From contig JAQJVL010000002.1 of NCBI GenBank assembly GCA_035578905.1, positions 5,369,229 to 5,433,228 of the forward strand: a DNA stretch of 64,000 nucleotides. The letters run 5' to 3'. How positions within the stretch are numbered: position 1 is the first letter of the stretch; the number at the start of each line of letters is the position of its first letter. Position numbers and translations under genes: made by a program. The notes beneath the pieces are model-generated. The model saw only the letters and a list, made by a program, of their open reading frames with translations, did not search any database and had not been told where the DNA came from. Source of the DNA: Stictocephala bisonia. Taxonomy: Eukaryota > Arthropoda > Insecta > Hemiptera > Membracidae. Positions 26,700 to 41,100 of the stretch are shown piece by piece.

Positions 26700-27770
26700 A
26701 TTAAGCCAAAAGTAGACCTAAGAAAGATTGTTATAACTATCGCCCTATTTCCCTGATATCTTGAATATCTAAGGTCTTTGAGCGCTTTTTGATTCTTTCA
26801 CCTAGCTAATTTGGATTTATAAAAGACCTATCCATTGTTCATTAAACACATTAATTTATATCTCAATCGTCCTTTCACTTGTTAGTGGTAATATAGGTGC
26901 TGGAATATTGACTTCTTAAATAAGGCTGTGGACCTTATTGATCATTCAATACTCATCTCTAAGCTTTGGTCCTTAGTTGTCAAAGGGGTTGGCCATGACT
27001 GTGTATCATACTGTTAAGATTAGGTTTGCCATATTAACATTTGAATCAGATATTAGATTTTCGTATACTGCAAGATTTGTTGTTTGAGAAAGTTGGACTT
27101 TTTTGAGAAGTTTAGTCTTAAATATAAACATAAAACACATTATTAAAATACCTACTAATTTTCAAACACTAATGGGAAATTCTTAAAAGATAATCAACAA
27201 CACATCACTCAGTGGTATTGACCTACCCATACAGTACAGAGGTATTGACCCACCCACCCACCCATACACGTACAGTGGTATAAATATCTAATAGGAGTCA
27301 ATTGTTAGAATACCCTTTGTTGATTCCCATGGATATTTGAGAACCAAGAAATCCTCTTCTCTTGCAGTGACCCAGTAGTCCCCCGGGGTTCGGTACTTGA
27401 CCCTAATTTTTCTTCTTTTTACTATTGATCTTCCCAATGGAGTTGCTAGAGCAAGAACATGCTTATATGCAGATGTCAGTACCCATGCTCTGAAAGCATT
27501 TAACAACTCGGAGTTAAGAGACAAACCAAACACAGAATCTAGCTCTGTTCTACAATGGACTAATCAAAACAAATTGAACATTAACAATGCTAAGATATCA
27601 GAAGTTGAATTAAAAATAACCCAAAGTAAAAGATTAGACGTGATTTTTTATTATATTGCCAACAGAGCTGTGACACCCAGCAAAATAGTAAAGTTCTTGA
27701 GTCAACAGGCAACAGTCTGGAGAAAGGGCGTGTGAGTGAAATTCTGCAATCTGATTGCAAGCCCTTGATC
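26700..27770 (+). mobile_element. LINE-5, highly decayed RT remnant
   Basis: Scattered RT words survive in changing frames: NYRPIS-like at about 26730, VDLIDHSILISKL at about 26930, a decayed PRGSVLDP (for PQGSVLGP) at about 27378, and LFTIDLPNGVARARTCLYAD, then VSTHALKAFNN, at 27415-27500 with the second catalytic Asp lost. A minisatellite M array is inserted at 27208-27285, and the order of RT words continues across it. Confidence 0.7.
27208..27285. repeat. minisatellite M, two units, inside LINE-5
   Basis: Two units with GTGGTATTGACCTACCC and GTATTGACCCACCCACC and a final CATACACGTACAGTGG. It lies between RT blocks of LINE-5, so it arrived after that LINE copy. Confidence 0.8.
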
Positions 27771-27989
27771 ATTGTGACTTCTGCCATCAGTTTTAAAGGG
27801 GCTGTTTCACTCCTCGAAAAATGCCCAAAACATAGTTTAATATCAACATTAACATATTATTAACATTGACATTTAAGATTTAATATCAAAAATTCTTGAA
27901 ATGTCACTTGGTAGGGGAAAACTTTTATAGTGGACCATAAGTTGATTTTTGTCAAAACATTCGTGTTTGTATAGTGTTTTAAAAGTTAG

Positions 27990-28896
27990 ACTTTGAATAA
28001 CATTCTCGAAAATTTCATAATATTACCTTGTGGTCCACTCGATTGGATCTTTAGTAATCGTACAGTCCCCACTATAACTTATAATAGTAAATGTGAAAGG
28101 AAATATAGTTCAATTTTTATAATGGTAGACTCGATTTCCGGAAGCGGCGGTGAAGAGTATCATTGTAAAGGGCGTCTTACAAACATTCGCTCAAATTAGG
28201 TCACTCGATGCCGCAATGACTCATCGGACTCTATTCATTGGTTTAGTTTAGTAGTGCACGGCCGAGACTATGATTATAAAAATTTTACTATACCTTGTTA
28301 TTAGTTCCACCACCAATCCTTTTTATTGTTTTTGTTTTTTCCCTCCACATCCAGTTTCGAACTCCTCACTTCATCTTCAGGTGTTAGGTATTAAAAATTC
28401 ACTTATACTAAAATACATTAAATTTCCTATTCCAAAACATTTCCTATTCCAAACTAAACCGAAACTAAATATTTGTTTCGGTGCCGTTAGACTGAAATAC
28501 AACGAGAAATCTTAGTTTTAGTGATTCAGTTTAGATAAATCTTTCTGTTGAAAGTCATCTCCATAAAACAGCAGCAAAAGTGAGAACTGTCGTTGTGGGG
28601 ATCATTCTGAAGAGCCTACACCGTCCTGCTTACTACAGCTTTTCACCTGGTTTACTTAACTGTGAACAAATACTGTGTTCACGTATGGTTAAACAGTACA
28701 TATTTATGAGAGGTGCTCGCCTGCAAATGAATATATCTCGTTTATTCATATTTGCCCTAAACTATCAAAAATTGCTGGTTCCTCATTTGAAAATATCAAT
28801 GAAAGAATTCATTGAATATTAAACTAAGCTAGCTTATGTTATTGTTTAAATAAATGTTACAACTGTTTCTAGGCTTACTTATTCTGTATGTTTTAG
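27990..28896 (+). promoter_or_regulatory. possible bchs upstream/5' UTR region (weak)
   Basis: No coding exon is visible here. The stretch 28130-28240 is richer in CG dinucleotides than its surroundings and holds an ETS-like core (TTTCCGGAAG near 28135) and an AP-1-like TGACTCA at 28217. A 5' UTR exon must lie somewhere upstream of the acceptor at 28895-28896, and this is the nearest plausible place. No TATA box or initiator was identified with confidence. Confidence 0.2.
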
Positions 28897-29103
28897 AAAA
28901 TGAACATAATGCGCAAGTTGCGAGGGGTGGGTGGCCAGAACACTGGTGCGGCACAGGATGAGGCCAACTCTAACCCACAACACACTGCCTTAGGGTTGAT
29001 GCATCTCAAAAAGCTGTTCTCAGAGTACAGCCACCCCTCCCATCCTCTCTCTGAGAAGGATAGAGATGATAAGTTATATAATATGCTTCCGCTTTTCTGC
29101 AAG
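28897..29103 (+). CDS. bchs: bchs coding exon 1 (residues 1-68)
   Basis: The exon follows an acceptor ending TTTTAG at 28896 and begins AAA then ATG at 28900. It encodes a short variable head rich in G and N, then the conserved [17 protein letters not shown] block and [10 protein letters not shown]. The donor is GTAAAT at 29104, phase 0. Reading through the donor gives a false C-terminus of about 40 residues with no similarity to the family. The 3 bases before the ATG are 5' UTR. Confidence 0.92.
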
Positions 29104-32100
29104 GTAAATTTGACTTTGTATTTAACGTTAGGACCTTGTTCTCTTCATTTCCTTAACACTTTGATTGATTATTGTATGCCAAATAGATCGTTTTCTTTAC
29201 CACATTTGTTTGCCATTTTCCAAAAGTGAATTTATTTATTTAAAAAGTTCAAATCATTTCACATTTAACTACAGTAATGATGATTACAGACAGGACATAA
29301 TTTACAGATAAAGAAAAAAATAAGATACTACCAGAAATGTAGGCCCATACTAGTTTCCTTAAATTATATCTAAATATTTGCATGATACTGAAACAAGGGT
29401 AGACATAATACCAAAACACATTAACAAATCATACAAGCAGACAAACGTGACTATAAATTTAAAAAACAACTAGGATCTACATTAAGTTGAGCTTCAAACA
29501 ATACAAAAGTGGTCTTATATATACAAGGATATAGAATATATAAATAACATTGAAAAGTAGACAACACTTATAACTAGTTGTTACAAGAATATAAATGAAT
29601 AATAACGACAAATAAGGATTTAATCTGAACAACATAATGGACAGATTTAAAAAGATACGAGTACTAAACTATACAAGAATAACTAATATAAATAATAGAG
29701 GAAACTGGACCTCACTAGAATAAGATATAAGTAAAAAAAGATCAGAAATATAAATGATAACAAAAGTAATAAATTAGGTCTGCAACCTGAAAGTCGCAGT
29801 TTTAACGCTGCTCTCCAATTTACTACTGGTACTAGATCCCAGAGTATGTTTGAACTGAACCGCCTGTCCTGGGATTGACTGCTGAACAGCCCCTTCCCAA
29901 GAATTCTTCAATATGTCAATAAGATCTATGCCAATGTAGACTTTTTCATGTGAATAATCCTCTGTCACATGAAAAGTCTACATTAGCACAGATCTTGTTG
30001 CCAGAATGAAGAATTCTTGGGAAGTTCAGCAGTCCAGGACAGGTGGTTCAGCTCAAACATCCTCTGGGATCTAGACCTGTAGGAACACGAATATTCACTC
30101 GTTCAAGAAGAGCTGTATAATGCAATGAAGAGTTAATGGATAACAAATTCAATGAATGTTGTCATCAGATAAATAGATGTTTTTTTTTTCGAAAAGAAAT
30201 TATATTGATAATTTACTATACTTTAAAGTGGTAAAGTGGTTGTATTTATATGTAATTTATAACAAATAAATACATCAGTAAACAAAACACAGCAACAGAA
30301 AATTCCATCAGAGTCTAGGCCCTAAACCTTAATTTTTTATAACAAATTAAAATATGTTTTTGCCTATATGAACATATCTATATCTATAAAATCCAATGTA
30401 TGTTTGTTTGTCTGTCCTTTATGCGCTACCAAACCGTCCAGCCGATCGCCATGAAACTTGGGGAAGTTGTTCTATATACCCCAGGGAAGGTTTCTGTCCT
30501 ATTCCCGTTTCTTTAATCTCTCAGGACTTCTAAAGTTTCAATGTTAATCAAATAGCAGGATGCATGACGGTATAATAAGTCAAATATAAAAAGAATATCA
30601 GCTGTGGGTTTTAAATATGTCAAAATTAAATTAAACCATATGTTAATTTTTTAAACTGTTTATATTTTCATGTTTTGATTTCTTGTGAAGCTATATTAAT
30701 TGATTGATTTATTTGATTAACAGCTGTTAAATAAAAAAAAATAGAATAAAATTGTGGTAGGCAAAACTTTCAAAATTAAAAATAATTGAGTTCAGTAGTA
30801 AACTACACAAAACATCAGCTGTTGTAAATTGGATACTGTGTAAACTGAAAGGTTGCTGCACATTTCAATGATACAATCAAAACTCAATATTATGACCGAC
30901 GAAGCGGGCGGGTACAGCTAGTCATTTATATAACCTGTTTATATAATTAAAAATTGGTACTATTCCATCATAATATTTTGTCAGATAATTTTTAAAATAT
31001 AACACAGTTTTTCTTGTCTAAACAAAAGATTGACCTTGAGAAGCAAAGTCAATGTGCTCAATACCTTTAGACAATGGAAATTGTGCAACCAGGCATTCAT
31101 GTGGAGGAATGCATCAATTGTGTTGTGAAACGCTACACCAACAACAACTGGTCTAAAAATGAATCACTTATGAAAACAGAAGTATCTCTCTGAACAATTA
31201 AACAGCCACTTGAAGCCAGTTAAATTTGATGTAGTACCAAACTTTGAACTACTCATGAATATTTTATATAATTATTTAGTCTTCAAAAAATTTTCTGTGC
31301 ATCTGTTATTACAAGTAATTTGTATTTTTCCTTTTTAACTTTAATTTATTGATTAGTTTTAATAAATTAATGTTACGAGTGTTGCTAAAAGAGTAACATT
31401 TCATAGCTTGTAAAAAAAGGTGAAAACATTTATTTTTTATCTTTAAAAACTAAACATTTATAAAATTGCTCAACGTATTCACTATTCCCACTAAGGCAAT
31501 CACCATCTCTACTAACTAATTTGAAAATTCCCTCTGCATAATATTTTGTAGAATGAGATCAAAATGAAGCAATAACATTATTTTGAAGATCCTTATAAAG
31601 TCAAAGTGATCAGAACCAAGCCATTTTTTCGATGCATAAACAGAAGGTAATGACTTTTTGTCAAGTTTGGGCAATATGAACATCTAATTTGAACTCACAA
31701 AGTTGATTTAGTCCTCAAGACAGTGGCCGATTGATTACCACATTATATGTTGGTAGAATACAAATGAAATGAACATCAGACAATACAAACTACTAAAACA
31801 TAAATAAAAAATTGCACAGATATTATGATGATCAAATTCGGTAAACCTCTCTTACCACCATCAGACTAGGGGAACTCACAAAGAAATAAAACTCCTTGTG
31901 AGTCCCATGGTCTAAGAATGGTAAGATGGTTTACTAAAATTGATTATCATAATAGCTGTATCTATATGTTAGTAGTCTGTGTTCTGTGATGTTCATTTTC
32001 GTTGAATTTTCAATTGTATCATCTATTTTCACATAATATGGTTCAGTACATTTTATACAGACCAATATTTGTTTGGGGTTTCATTACATGTTTCAGAGGC

Positions 32101-35100
32101 GACACTCCATCTTCAGATGGGAATTTTCTCCAAAGAAAGAAAAAAGTCACATTTTTCTTGATCAACTCGTTTTAATGGAGCAAGTTTTAGTTGTCTGAAG
32201 ATGGATTGTTAACTCTGAAATATGTAATTGAAACCACAACAATCTTGGTACTGTTTGATAATCCTGGAGTTCCGGAGTTATGTGCAATAAATACAGTTTA
32301 TTTATTTCAGCTGCCTATTGTAAAAAAAATAATAATTAGTAGGACTCTCCAACTACCACTGTTGAAAGGACACTGAGAGCTGCTGTACTCGACATTTTGA
32401 TGTTCCATTCATTTTTGTACTTCATCGGAACATAGGGTATTTACTGGTTTTCTGGTATCTTCCTCCCATTTATGAAAACTATTTGTGCATTGGGCACACA
32501 TTTCTTGAACATTTTAAAAATAGTTTTGGACAGTTTCCTCTTAAAAAATTACTAAACAACTAAATATTTGTAAAAGGTTTACCATAAACAAACCGTAAAT
32601 TACTATACCAAATTAATTAATTAATAATCACTATTACATTTTATATTACTTTGAATTATTCATATCTGACTTAATTGCGTCTGGCATAACTAATAAATAC
32701 TAAACTGACACATAAAATGATTGACATTTTTTACAATCTTAGTTTTCATTGTTCTTCTATTTGAAACTGTGATCGTTAATTAATGTTTTGGATACTATCC
32801 TAGGTCATTTAGACAGAAATCTATTGCTGGATGCTATTAAAGGTATTATCTAAGGTTATTCAAAATTGGATTTATAACAACATGTCTGGACATAAATTTA
32901 TGTAATGATTTTAGACTAAAAAAGTTTTCAAGTTTCTAAATGTATGGACTATAGAATGCAAATTATAGTTTTTCAAAAAGAATTGTCATACAAAGAATAA
33001 TTAAGTACTATAAGTATAAAAATACAAAAATGGAAACCATTAACCCTAGGTATGTACATGAACAGCAACAATTTAATTAAATATTCATCTTTAGGGTTAT
33101 AACAAATACAATTAAAAAAATAACAAAGAAAATAATAAAAAAAAATGCTTTTGGATTATAACTTTTATACTGGAAACAGACTCTAAATAAATATTTTGTT
33201 GGGAGATCAGAACATGCATTCCTGATGAAAATTAACTTTCCTACATTTCCTGTTTGTGTGATTTTATTTTAGGTTTTTGGCAACAGTGTGTGTTCTGATA
33301 TGAGTGAGAAATTTCGTGACATATCCGCCTTCTGTCAACAAGTGTCGAGATTGATGGTAAGTGAGATAAGGCGCCGGGCGTCCAACCAGTCAACGGAGGC
33401 AGCAAGCTGTGCTATTGCCCACTTCCTAGAGATAGAAGCCAGCGAAGAGAACAGCAATGGATGGATGCTACTGAGCACCCTTAATCTGTTAGCGGCTGCA
33501 GCCGATCCTTCACTAATACAGGTCTGTTTGTCTTCATTTAAAATAATATACTTGAATATAAGCATCTTTTGTCTTACCATTAAATTAATGCTTGCCACTA
33601 TGTAAACTTACTAAAAAGACTAGTTTAGTAAAATTATTTTTAACCAACCTACTGGCAAGGGCTTGTTGAAAGCACGGACCGAGCTAGTGTTAAACCGCCA
33701 AGAGTCGTTGATATGAAACCAGAACACTTCAGTAAATATATTATTTTTATCTTAATTTAATGGCTACATATATCTCTTTTTTTGATTAAATGCATATTTC
33801 AGTTTATAATCTTAAGTTTATGGAATAAAGACAATAATATATACCCAAAAATACATTCTCTGAATACATTTTTTACATGATATTCTTATTGTATCAATGT
33901 TGTAACATTCAGATCATTATTTAATACCGATTTGGTTATTCTGTAATACTTAAATCTAATTTTTTGTTTTATATTGTTGCTAATATAAAAATAGTACCAA
34001 CATTTAATGTATCATGGGTATTAATAATTTTTCTGCTGTATATGCTTGATGGAATTGCTTTGGTTGTAAATTAAAAGTCATTTGTGTATTAATAATGCAG
34101 CATATAATCCAACTAATAAAAGTTACAGACATACTAAAAGTTATTTTAATGCAAATTTATTAAAATAAGAAACACTGAATGTATAAGGAGAAAATACTAA
34201 TGGAGTAGAAAAATATAAGTATTATGTCAAGTATAAAACACCAATAGCTCAAAACATGAATAGACCAGTATAAGTAGCAGTATGGCAGGGATAGACTAAG
34301 GGTGTATTAATTTTGCCTCAAACAAGCAAAAAACAGCTTTGTACAGTGAGTCAAATGTTTGTTTGATGTTTAGGCTTTAAAGTGTGATTATATTTCCAAG
34401 TTTACGAGGTTCCTACTCAAATGCATTAAAACTATTTCTAAGAATTTAATGTTTTTAAGACTGCACTACTTTGTTGTGGCTTTTTGGGGGTAACTACTTT
34501 TTTTAGATATGTGATATGAGGCCCTAGTCTACTGAAAAAGACCGGCACAAATTAGGGGTATTTGTAAGCATTGCAAAAAAAAATATTATATTATTACTAA
34601 AATTAGGAATATTAACAAGTTTTTGGTATTTTTTTAAGGTTTATAACCGGGCAATCAGAAAATAAGGAAATATTTCTATTTTTTAAAGATACAAATTGCA
34701 TTTGTGATATACATATATGTGTGTAAAAAAAAAAAAAATAAATAAATAAAAAAACAGCATCATATTTATATTTGACGTATAGCAAAATAACTAAAAATAT
34801 TTTAAGCATGGAAAACCTCTTATTTATGTTTTATATGCAGTCTGTTTTATATGCTTAGTACTAACTTTCATCACATTTAGCTGAAAAATAAAGTAAAAAT
34901 GTAAAGTTTCGCTTCATACTCATTCTTAATATATGTACTATTATTACAAATGAAAAATAAACTTAACATGCTGTAAAATTATCAGGCCTATTAAGTTCCT
35001 CCAAAAGGTGAAGCTGTGTATTTTACATCTTGAATACATGTCATAGTCAATTATTTACACTAATTGCAAATTTTAATGCCGTTTTAGTGGTGTATTCTAT

Positions 35101-38100
35101 TCCAATGCATATTTGTTGTAACATAATGAAAATAGTCAATCTATTTTACTATACAAAATAAGACATGAAACAACACAAAACTATTTACAAACAACACACT
35201 TTTCAATAAATAACATAAGCACAATAACCAAAACACATACATAAACAAACAACTCCTTCACCAGACTGACGCCTGTACTGAGATTGGCTGTCTTAAAAAC
35301 AGCTTATGAATAAACTTTATTTTATCGAATATTCTCAACAGTGTGGTCTACCAATGAATGTAACATAATAAGTTCAAATCTTCTAGAATCTGTTTCTTGA
35401 TAAATAGCACAACATATAGGCAGTTATTTTGCGAAATTACCAATTTCCAGTGCAATTAATGGCAGTAGGCGATAGCACGCTCTGTTGGTTTTGTATAGTC
35501 ACGTGCGGGTGACACATCGCCCGCATATTTTTTTTCGCAAATCAAATGCGGGTGACAATTTGCACGCTTTGTCCTAAAAGAGTTAATTTTGCTGTATAGC
35601 AATTCCAAAATATGAGATCAATTCACCAATACTGCTGTCTCAGTTGAAAATGAAGTAAAAATAGTGCTATATAAATTTAATGAAATATTAATAACTTTGC
35701 GGAGCCCAAAATAAAGTATAATTTAACGCATATTGTACTTTAACATATATTTAATTCATTGCTTGTAATACTTAGACATAAATTATTGTATTATTGACGT
35801 ATATTTAATAAATTTCCAGTTTGATCCCTATAAAAATATATAATTCCTTGAACACAATTAATTTTAAGTAGCATATTTAACTGGTTCATTCCTTTATGTT
35901 GTTTGGATTTCAATATTGAGATTTCTCATCAATTTTTATCACTAAATTATAGCCGCATTAAATGGATAGGATAATACAGTATGTCAAGCTGGTATCAACA
36001 TATAACAGTAAGCAAACACCTTTTGCCATTATGCATCCAACAAATACAGACAATAAAACAAGTAAAACAATACCGACAAGTACATCACCAACATTGATGT
36101 TCTGTGAACTGTACAGGTGATGACATCTGTGTCGTTACCATCCACTCTGGTCAAATGTCTCTACCTCTTCTTTGACCTGCCGGAGATGACCGATCCTGAC
36201 AATTCACAGACTGACAGCGAATTTACTCCGAGAGAGCGAAGAATACTTCTGCAGAAGATATTTGTTCAGGTATGGGTCTTTAACGTGATAACTTTTCTCT
36301 TCCTGGCATGATTCTCTGGATCACTCTATATCTTATGAAATAGGCATTACTTTAATTGTTTGCTTGACCTAGAATTTAATATAAATTTAAATTACCTCCG
36401 TATTAAAACTTACAAATCAGGTATACCTAAATGGAGTGTAACCATATATCTAGGTATAATGTGGCTTTGGGTTATACTTGTCGAAAGATATTACATCGTA
36501 GAGTTTAAGCATTATTACACAGGGTAGCATCGTTCAAAATGGTTTGGTTTTTGAAAAGTAAGATGGAATAATACATAAATCCATTAATGGAGAACACAAT
36601 ATGTCCAAAGGGCTGAGCAACAATAACCGAGATAGATCAGGAATAGTCCTTTCTTTATTAAAAAATTGAAAAGAAAATCACCAGGTACTTTAATACTTAT
36701 AAATATTCATTCAACATTTTTATATTTTACCTCTAGGTGTGTAGTTTTAGTCTCTAGGTGTGTAGTATAACCTAAATATTTGATTTCAATAAATCGTAGT
36801 AATAAACCTGAATTACTTAATATTAAAATAGCAAACGTTCTGAGAAGCAGGGGCTCCTTTATTCAATATATATATATTAATTGAAACTTACTATCTCTGT
36901 TTACTGAACTGTGAGTCTTGGCAACTCCAGGGTTATGTGTTGAGCCCTCTTATGTTTATCATTGATATTTATTGTTGTAAAGCAAAAATGTATGGTTATT
37001 AAGAAACAATATGTAAAATTTTATAGAAGCTGGTGATATTTAGTACTATTTCTCCCAGTGAATAGTAAAATGAATGCAGTACAATTAGTCTAGTGACTGA
37101 GGAAGTGGTCCCAAAACATTTCATAGACGTTATGTTTTTTTTGTGATTTTTGTTTTTTCTTTTTAGTTTTGTATGTATCTCTGTCTGCAGTTTACATTTA
37201 CCAGATATGTTGCTTTCCTTTTCTTTAAATGCTTATTTAAATCCAACACCAAGTGCCCTAATCATAGTCTGTTAAATGAAGTGTGAAAATTGGCAATTTT
37301 CCTATATCTTCAGTATTTTTGTAGGTTTTAGTCCGGCTGTGTAGCCATGCGTCGCCAGCTGAGGAACTCTCTCGTAAGGACGATCTCACCCTACTTTTTT
37401 CTGCCATCACCAGCTGGTGTCCACAGTATAACGTGTTGTGGCGGAAGTCAGCGGCTGAAGTTTTAATGACTATCTCAAGACATGGTCTCACCCAGCCTGT
37501 CGTTAACTACATTCACAGTCAGTAAAGCATTCACCTCTTATCATATTTATGTTGCATAACATTAGAGTTAATTTATGGTTTACTTTTTGGAAAAATAACA
37601 ATGTATAGTAATTAAATATCCAGTGGTAAATAGTTCAGTAAATAACAGACAGTACCTTCAGTTGAATCTTGGCAGACGTACATGTCGGAAGTTGTTCAAG
37701 TAGGCCTACCACATGTTTTTCAGTATTTCATTGTTCGTCATGTATTTGATGTTCAGTATGTTTTAAATTTTTTGCAAAACCATCGTAAATGTGTTGAAAA
37801 ATGTTACAAGTTATTGTAAGGGTCTGATCATGGCATGACACCAAAAAACGTTATCTCACAGAATCATTGGCATGAAGCAGGTAATTAACCTTTAATAATA
37901 TAATCCACATATTTGTTATACTCATGTAATCATACATATTCACCATGAGATTTCTTTCTTATTCTTACATTCTTACATATGAGACGCCGACCCAAAGTTG
38001 TTGGTATTTTTAGGCGAATATGAATGGTTATATGAGTGTAGGATGAGTGTAGTCTGGTTACTAACTGAGTTCAACTGTTCCTCAGAAAGGGCAATTTATT

Positions 38101-41100
38101 AATAGCCCAACAGCCAGGGCAACTAAGGGACCTACAGCTTTACGTGGAATCCGAACCACATAGTGCTGGTCTAATTTTCAGCTAATTGATAAGCCTGATA
38201 CTCAGTTATCTCCCACACACAACATCTGCACAATGATTACCACACAACATGGACACCTCAGACTCCTCTAGTAATGTGTACGCCGATAGCAACCATCAAG
38301 TGGACGCCATGTCGGTATTAAGAGGACCGAGCATCCAACCTATCGCCTACAATATCCCAAACACTTTGTCCCCATGTAGCTGTGTTACAGCACTGCGCCA
38401 CCAGTGTTGACATAAGCTGTGCTCGTCGGCATCTCAGATCAGAGTATCCAAGTAGATTGATATATTTTAACTTGTTACTTTAGAACTTTATGCAATTAGT
38501 TCTGTTCTGATATTTTGCAGGCAAGGGATGTGTGGCCTTATGCATTGACAATATGCAACGAGGTCAAGACCTCTCACCTCTAGAAATTGTTGAGATGTTT
38601 GTAGCGGTCTTCTGTTTCCTCAAGGACTCAAGTGAGGTTTCCCAGACACTTCTGGAAGACTTCCGTACGTGTCAGGGATACACCTTCCTCTCAGACTTTC
38701 TTCTCAAGTTAGTTGTTTATGATTTATCAACAATTAGAATTTAGACATGTAAGTTAATCCATTTTTCATTTAACGTACATTCTTGTCTACATTTTGAAAT
38801 GATTCAATATCTTTTAACTTCTTACTTCACAGATGTTGTGGTTAGATGATATTTTTCAGTTCAAAACCTGTTCAATTTCACATTTAGAGTTTAAGTATTG
38901 TTCTAAAACCCTGTCAGTAGGGTTTCTTCTTTTTGCAACACAAATGCCATTACCTCATCACTATTAAACCAGTTCGTTCATTTTTAATTTTGATCCAAAT
39001 GAAAAAATTACGTTTAACATAATATTGTCACATTGTTCTCAATTCTAGGCTATTTATAAATCTAACTAATGGCACAAATGAAATTTTTAACGTTGAGCAT
39101 TCAGATTAGTAAGTCAATTTTTCAGAAAAAATGTCCGTTTCCAGTTTGTCACTTTTTCTATTTTCTAGTCTATTAATATAGTCTTGTTAGCTTGAACTCT
39201 ACAATCATAATAACTATACCTTTTCCTTTTTATAAACACAAGTTTTTTAATGGTATATATTTTTACGTTTAGCCATTGCAATTTTACAATAAATTAACAC
39301 ATATCTGTTAAATAAAAGTTATCTAAACACTCTCTACTGAACATACTTTGAATCCTCTTCAGTTCAATTTGTGTTTCAAAGCATTTGAAATATCTTGAAG
39401 AGTCCCAACAAAGATAAATACCCAAAATCGCCTTATAGTGTCTCAAAACCCCTCTCTGATTTGTGCTAATATCTTGCAGTAGATTCAAAGATATAATAAT
39501 TTTTAACTTATTATGACAGTAATATTGCTTTTTTTACTAATGCTTCTCTGCTTTGGCTAGTACCTACAAGAAATATGTAAACTTTTTCTATAACTATTGA
39601 CAATATTGCTTTCAGTTAAAGTACAATCTTTCTATTTTGTGATGTTGCTTTATGTAATGATTGAAAATAATCTTACTTTCAACATCAAATTAGGTACATG
39701 GTACATACATATGTTTTTATGTTATTCTCTTAGGATTTCAAATTAGGTACATTGTACATACATGTGCTTTTATGTTATTCTCTTAGGATTGCTACAAAAT
39801 AACGTTTGTTTTGTTCTGTAAAATGATAATTATTATATTTCTATGCTTGTATGATAGTGATAGATCTTTACAATAAGAAAATGTCATTTCAATATGTTAC
39901 GTATTGTTAAAAGACATGTGTTTTTTTCATGTAAGCAATAGAAATATAAGGTAAATCTTTGCTTAATGGGGGTAATGAGTCATTAAATTTCACAGTTAGA
40001 TAGTGTACATAAAAATTATGATACAAAATATAATTTTCTCTGCATGTGTATTGAATGGATTTTTTTCTGCAGGATGGAGCAAGATAAGTCAGCGGAGGCA
40101 GGAGAAGCAGTGCGTAACCTGGTGTTGATGGTAGCTAGCTTGTGTATGTGTGGGTACACTGAACTGAGGCCCAGTGCTGCCACTACAGGCACACTTTTCC
40201 AGATGATGGGCTTCTCCTTGCCTCAGCCCCAAGGCCGAGGTATTTTAAATATTCTTACAAGTGTTAGGCCTAAAGGAGTTGTCTTCTTTCTATTGTTTAA
40301 GTAGTTATTAATATCACGGAATATTTTTTTTCCTAATAGATCTATCTCACATGTTATATTAATTGATTTTCATATCATACATGTTCCTAATATATTTAGA
40401 ATAAAATTTCCGATTTCTAGACCCTCCATCCATAAAAATTCCAAATTTGTAGTAACATGTATGTAGTTCATTGATCGATTATAACAAAGACTCATACATT
40501 TAATTCATTTGTAATAAAAAAAAACTCAAAATATAAAATTAATGAAAACTTCTACAAAAAAAAAAAAAGAAAAACTTCAGAATTATTATTAATTTCTAGC
40601 AAAGCTGTTAATTTTATTAACCCTTTGAGGATCGAAAAAAAAAAAAACTGTGAACTTTTTTTCATCACTTTTCAAGTGCAACATCTGAAATATTTAGGGT
40701 GGAATTTTGAAGAAACACAAGTCTTTATACATTTATTTATAACATCTGTTATAATAAAGATACAAGAGTAATTCTTTGAGCAGAATGTTTGTAACTGAGT
40801 TACATACATGAGTTACATTTATCATAATAAATGTCCAAAATGTCATCTTATAATTTTTAAATATTTATATTTTGTCAATAAAAAGTGTATTTTGTTTAAA
40901 CAAATCTTTATTTTTACGCTTACAGCTTGTAAAAAAAATATATATTTTACATGAGGGAAACTGTTTTATTGAGGTCTAAACTTAATCACCTACAAGCATA
41001 GAAAAAACTATAACAATCAGATTGAAAATAAAAAAATATAACATGAAATATTTTGTTAATACTGTTAGATTCGTCTGTTAAAATTAGCTCTCTGTCTATT

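Noticed and set aside
35455..35590. Possible short TTAA element with repeated GCGGGTGACA words and a right end CCTAAAAGAGTTAA
   Set aside because: No matching left end was found; TTAA on the left is followed by unrelated sequence.
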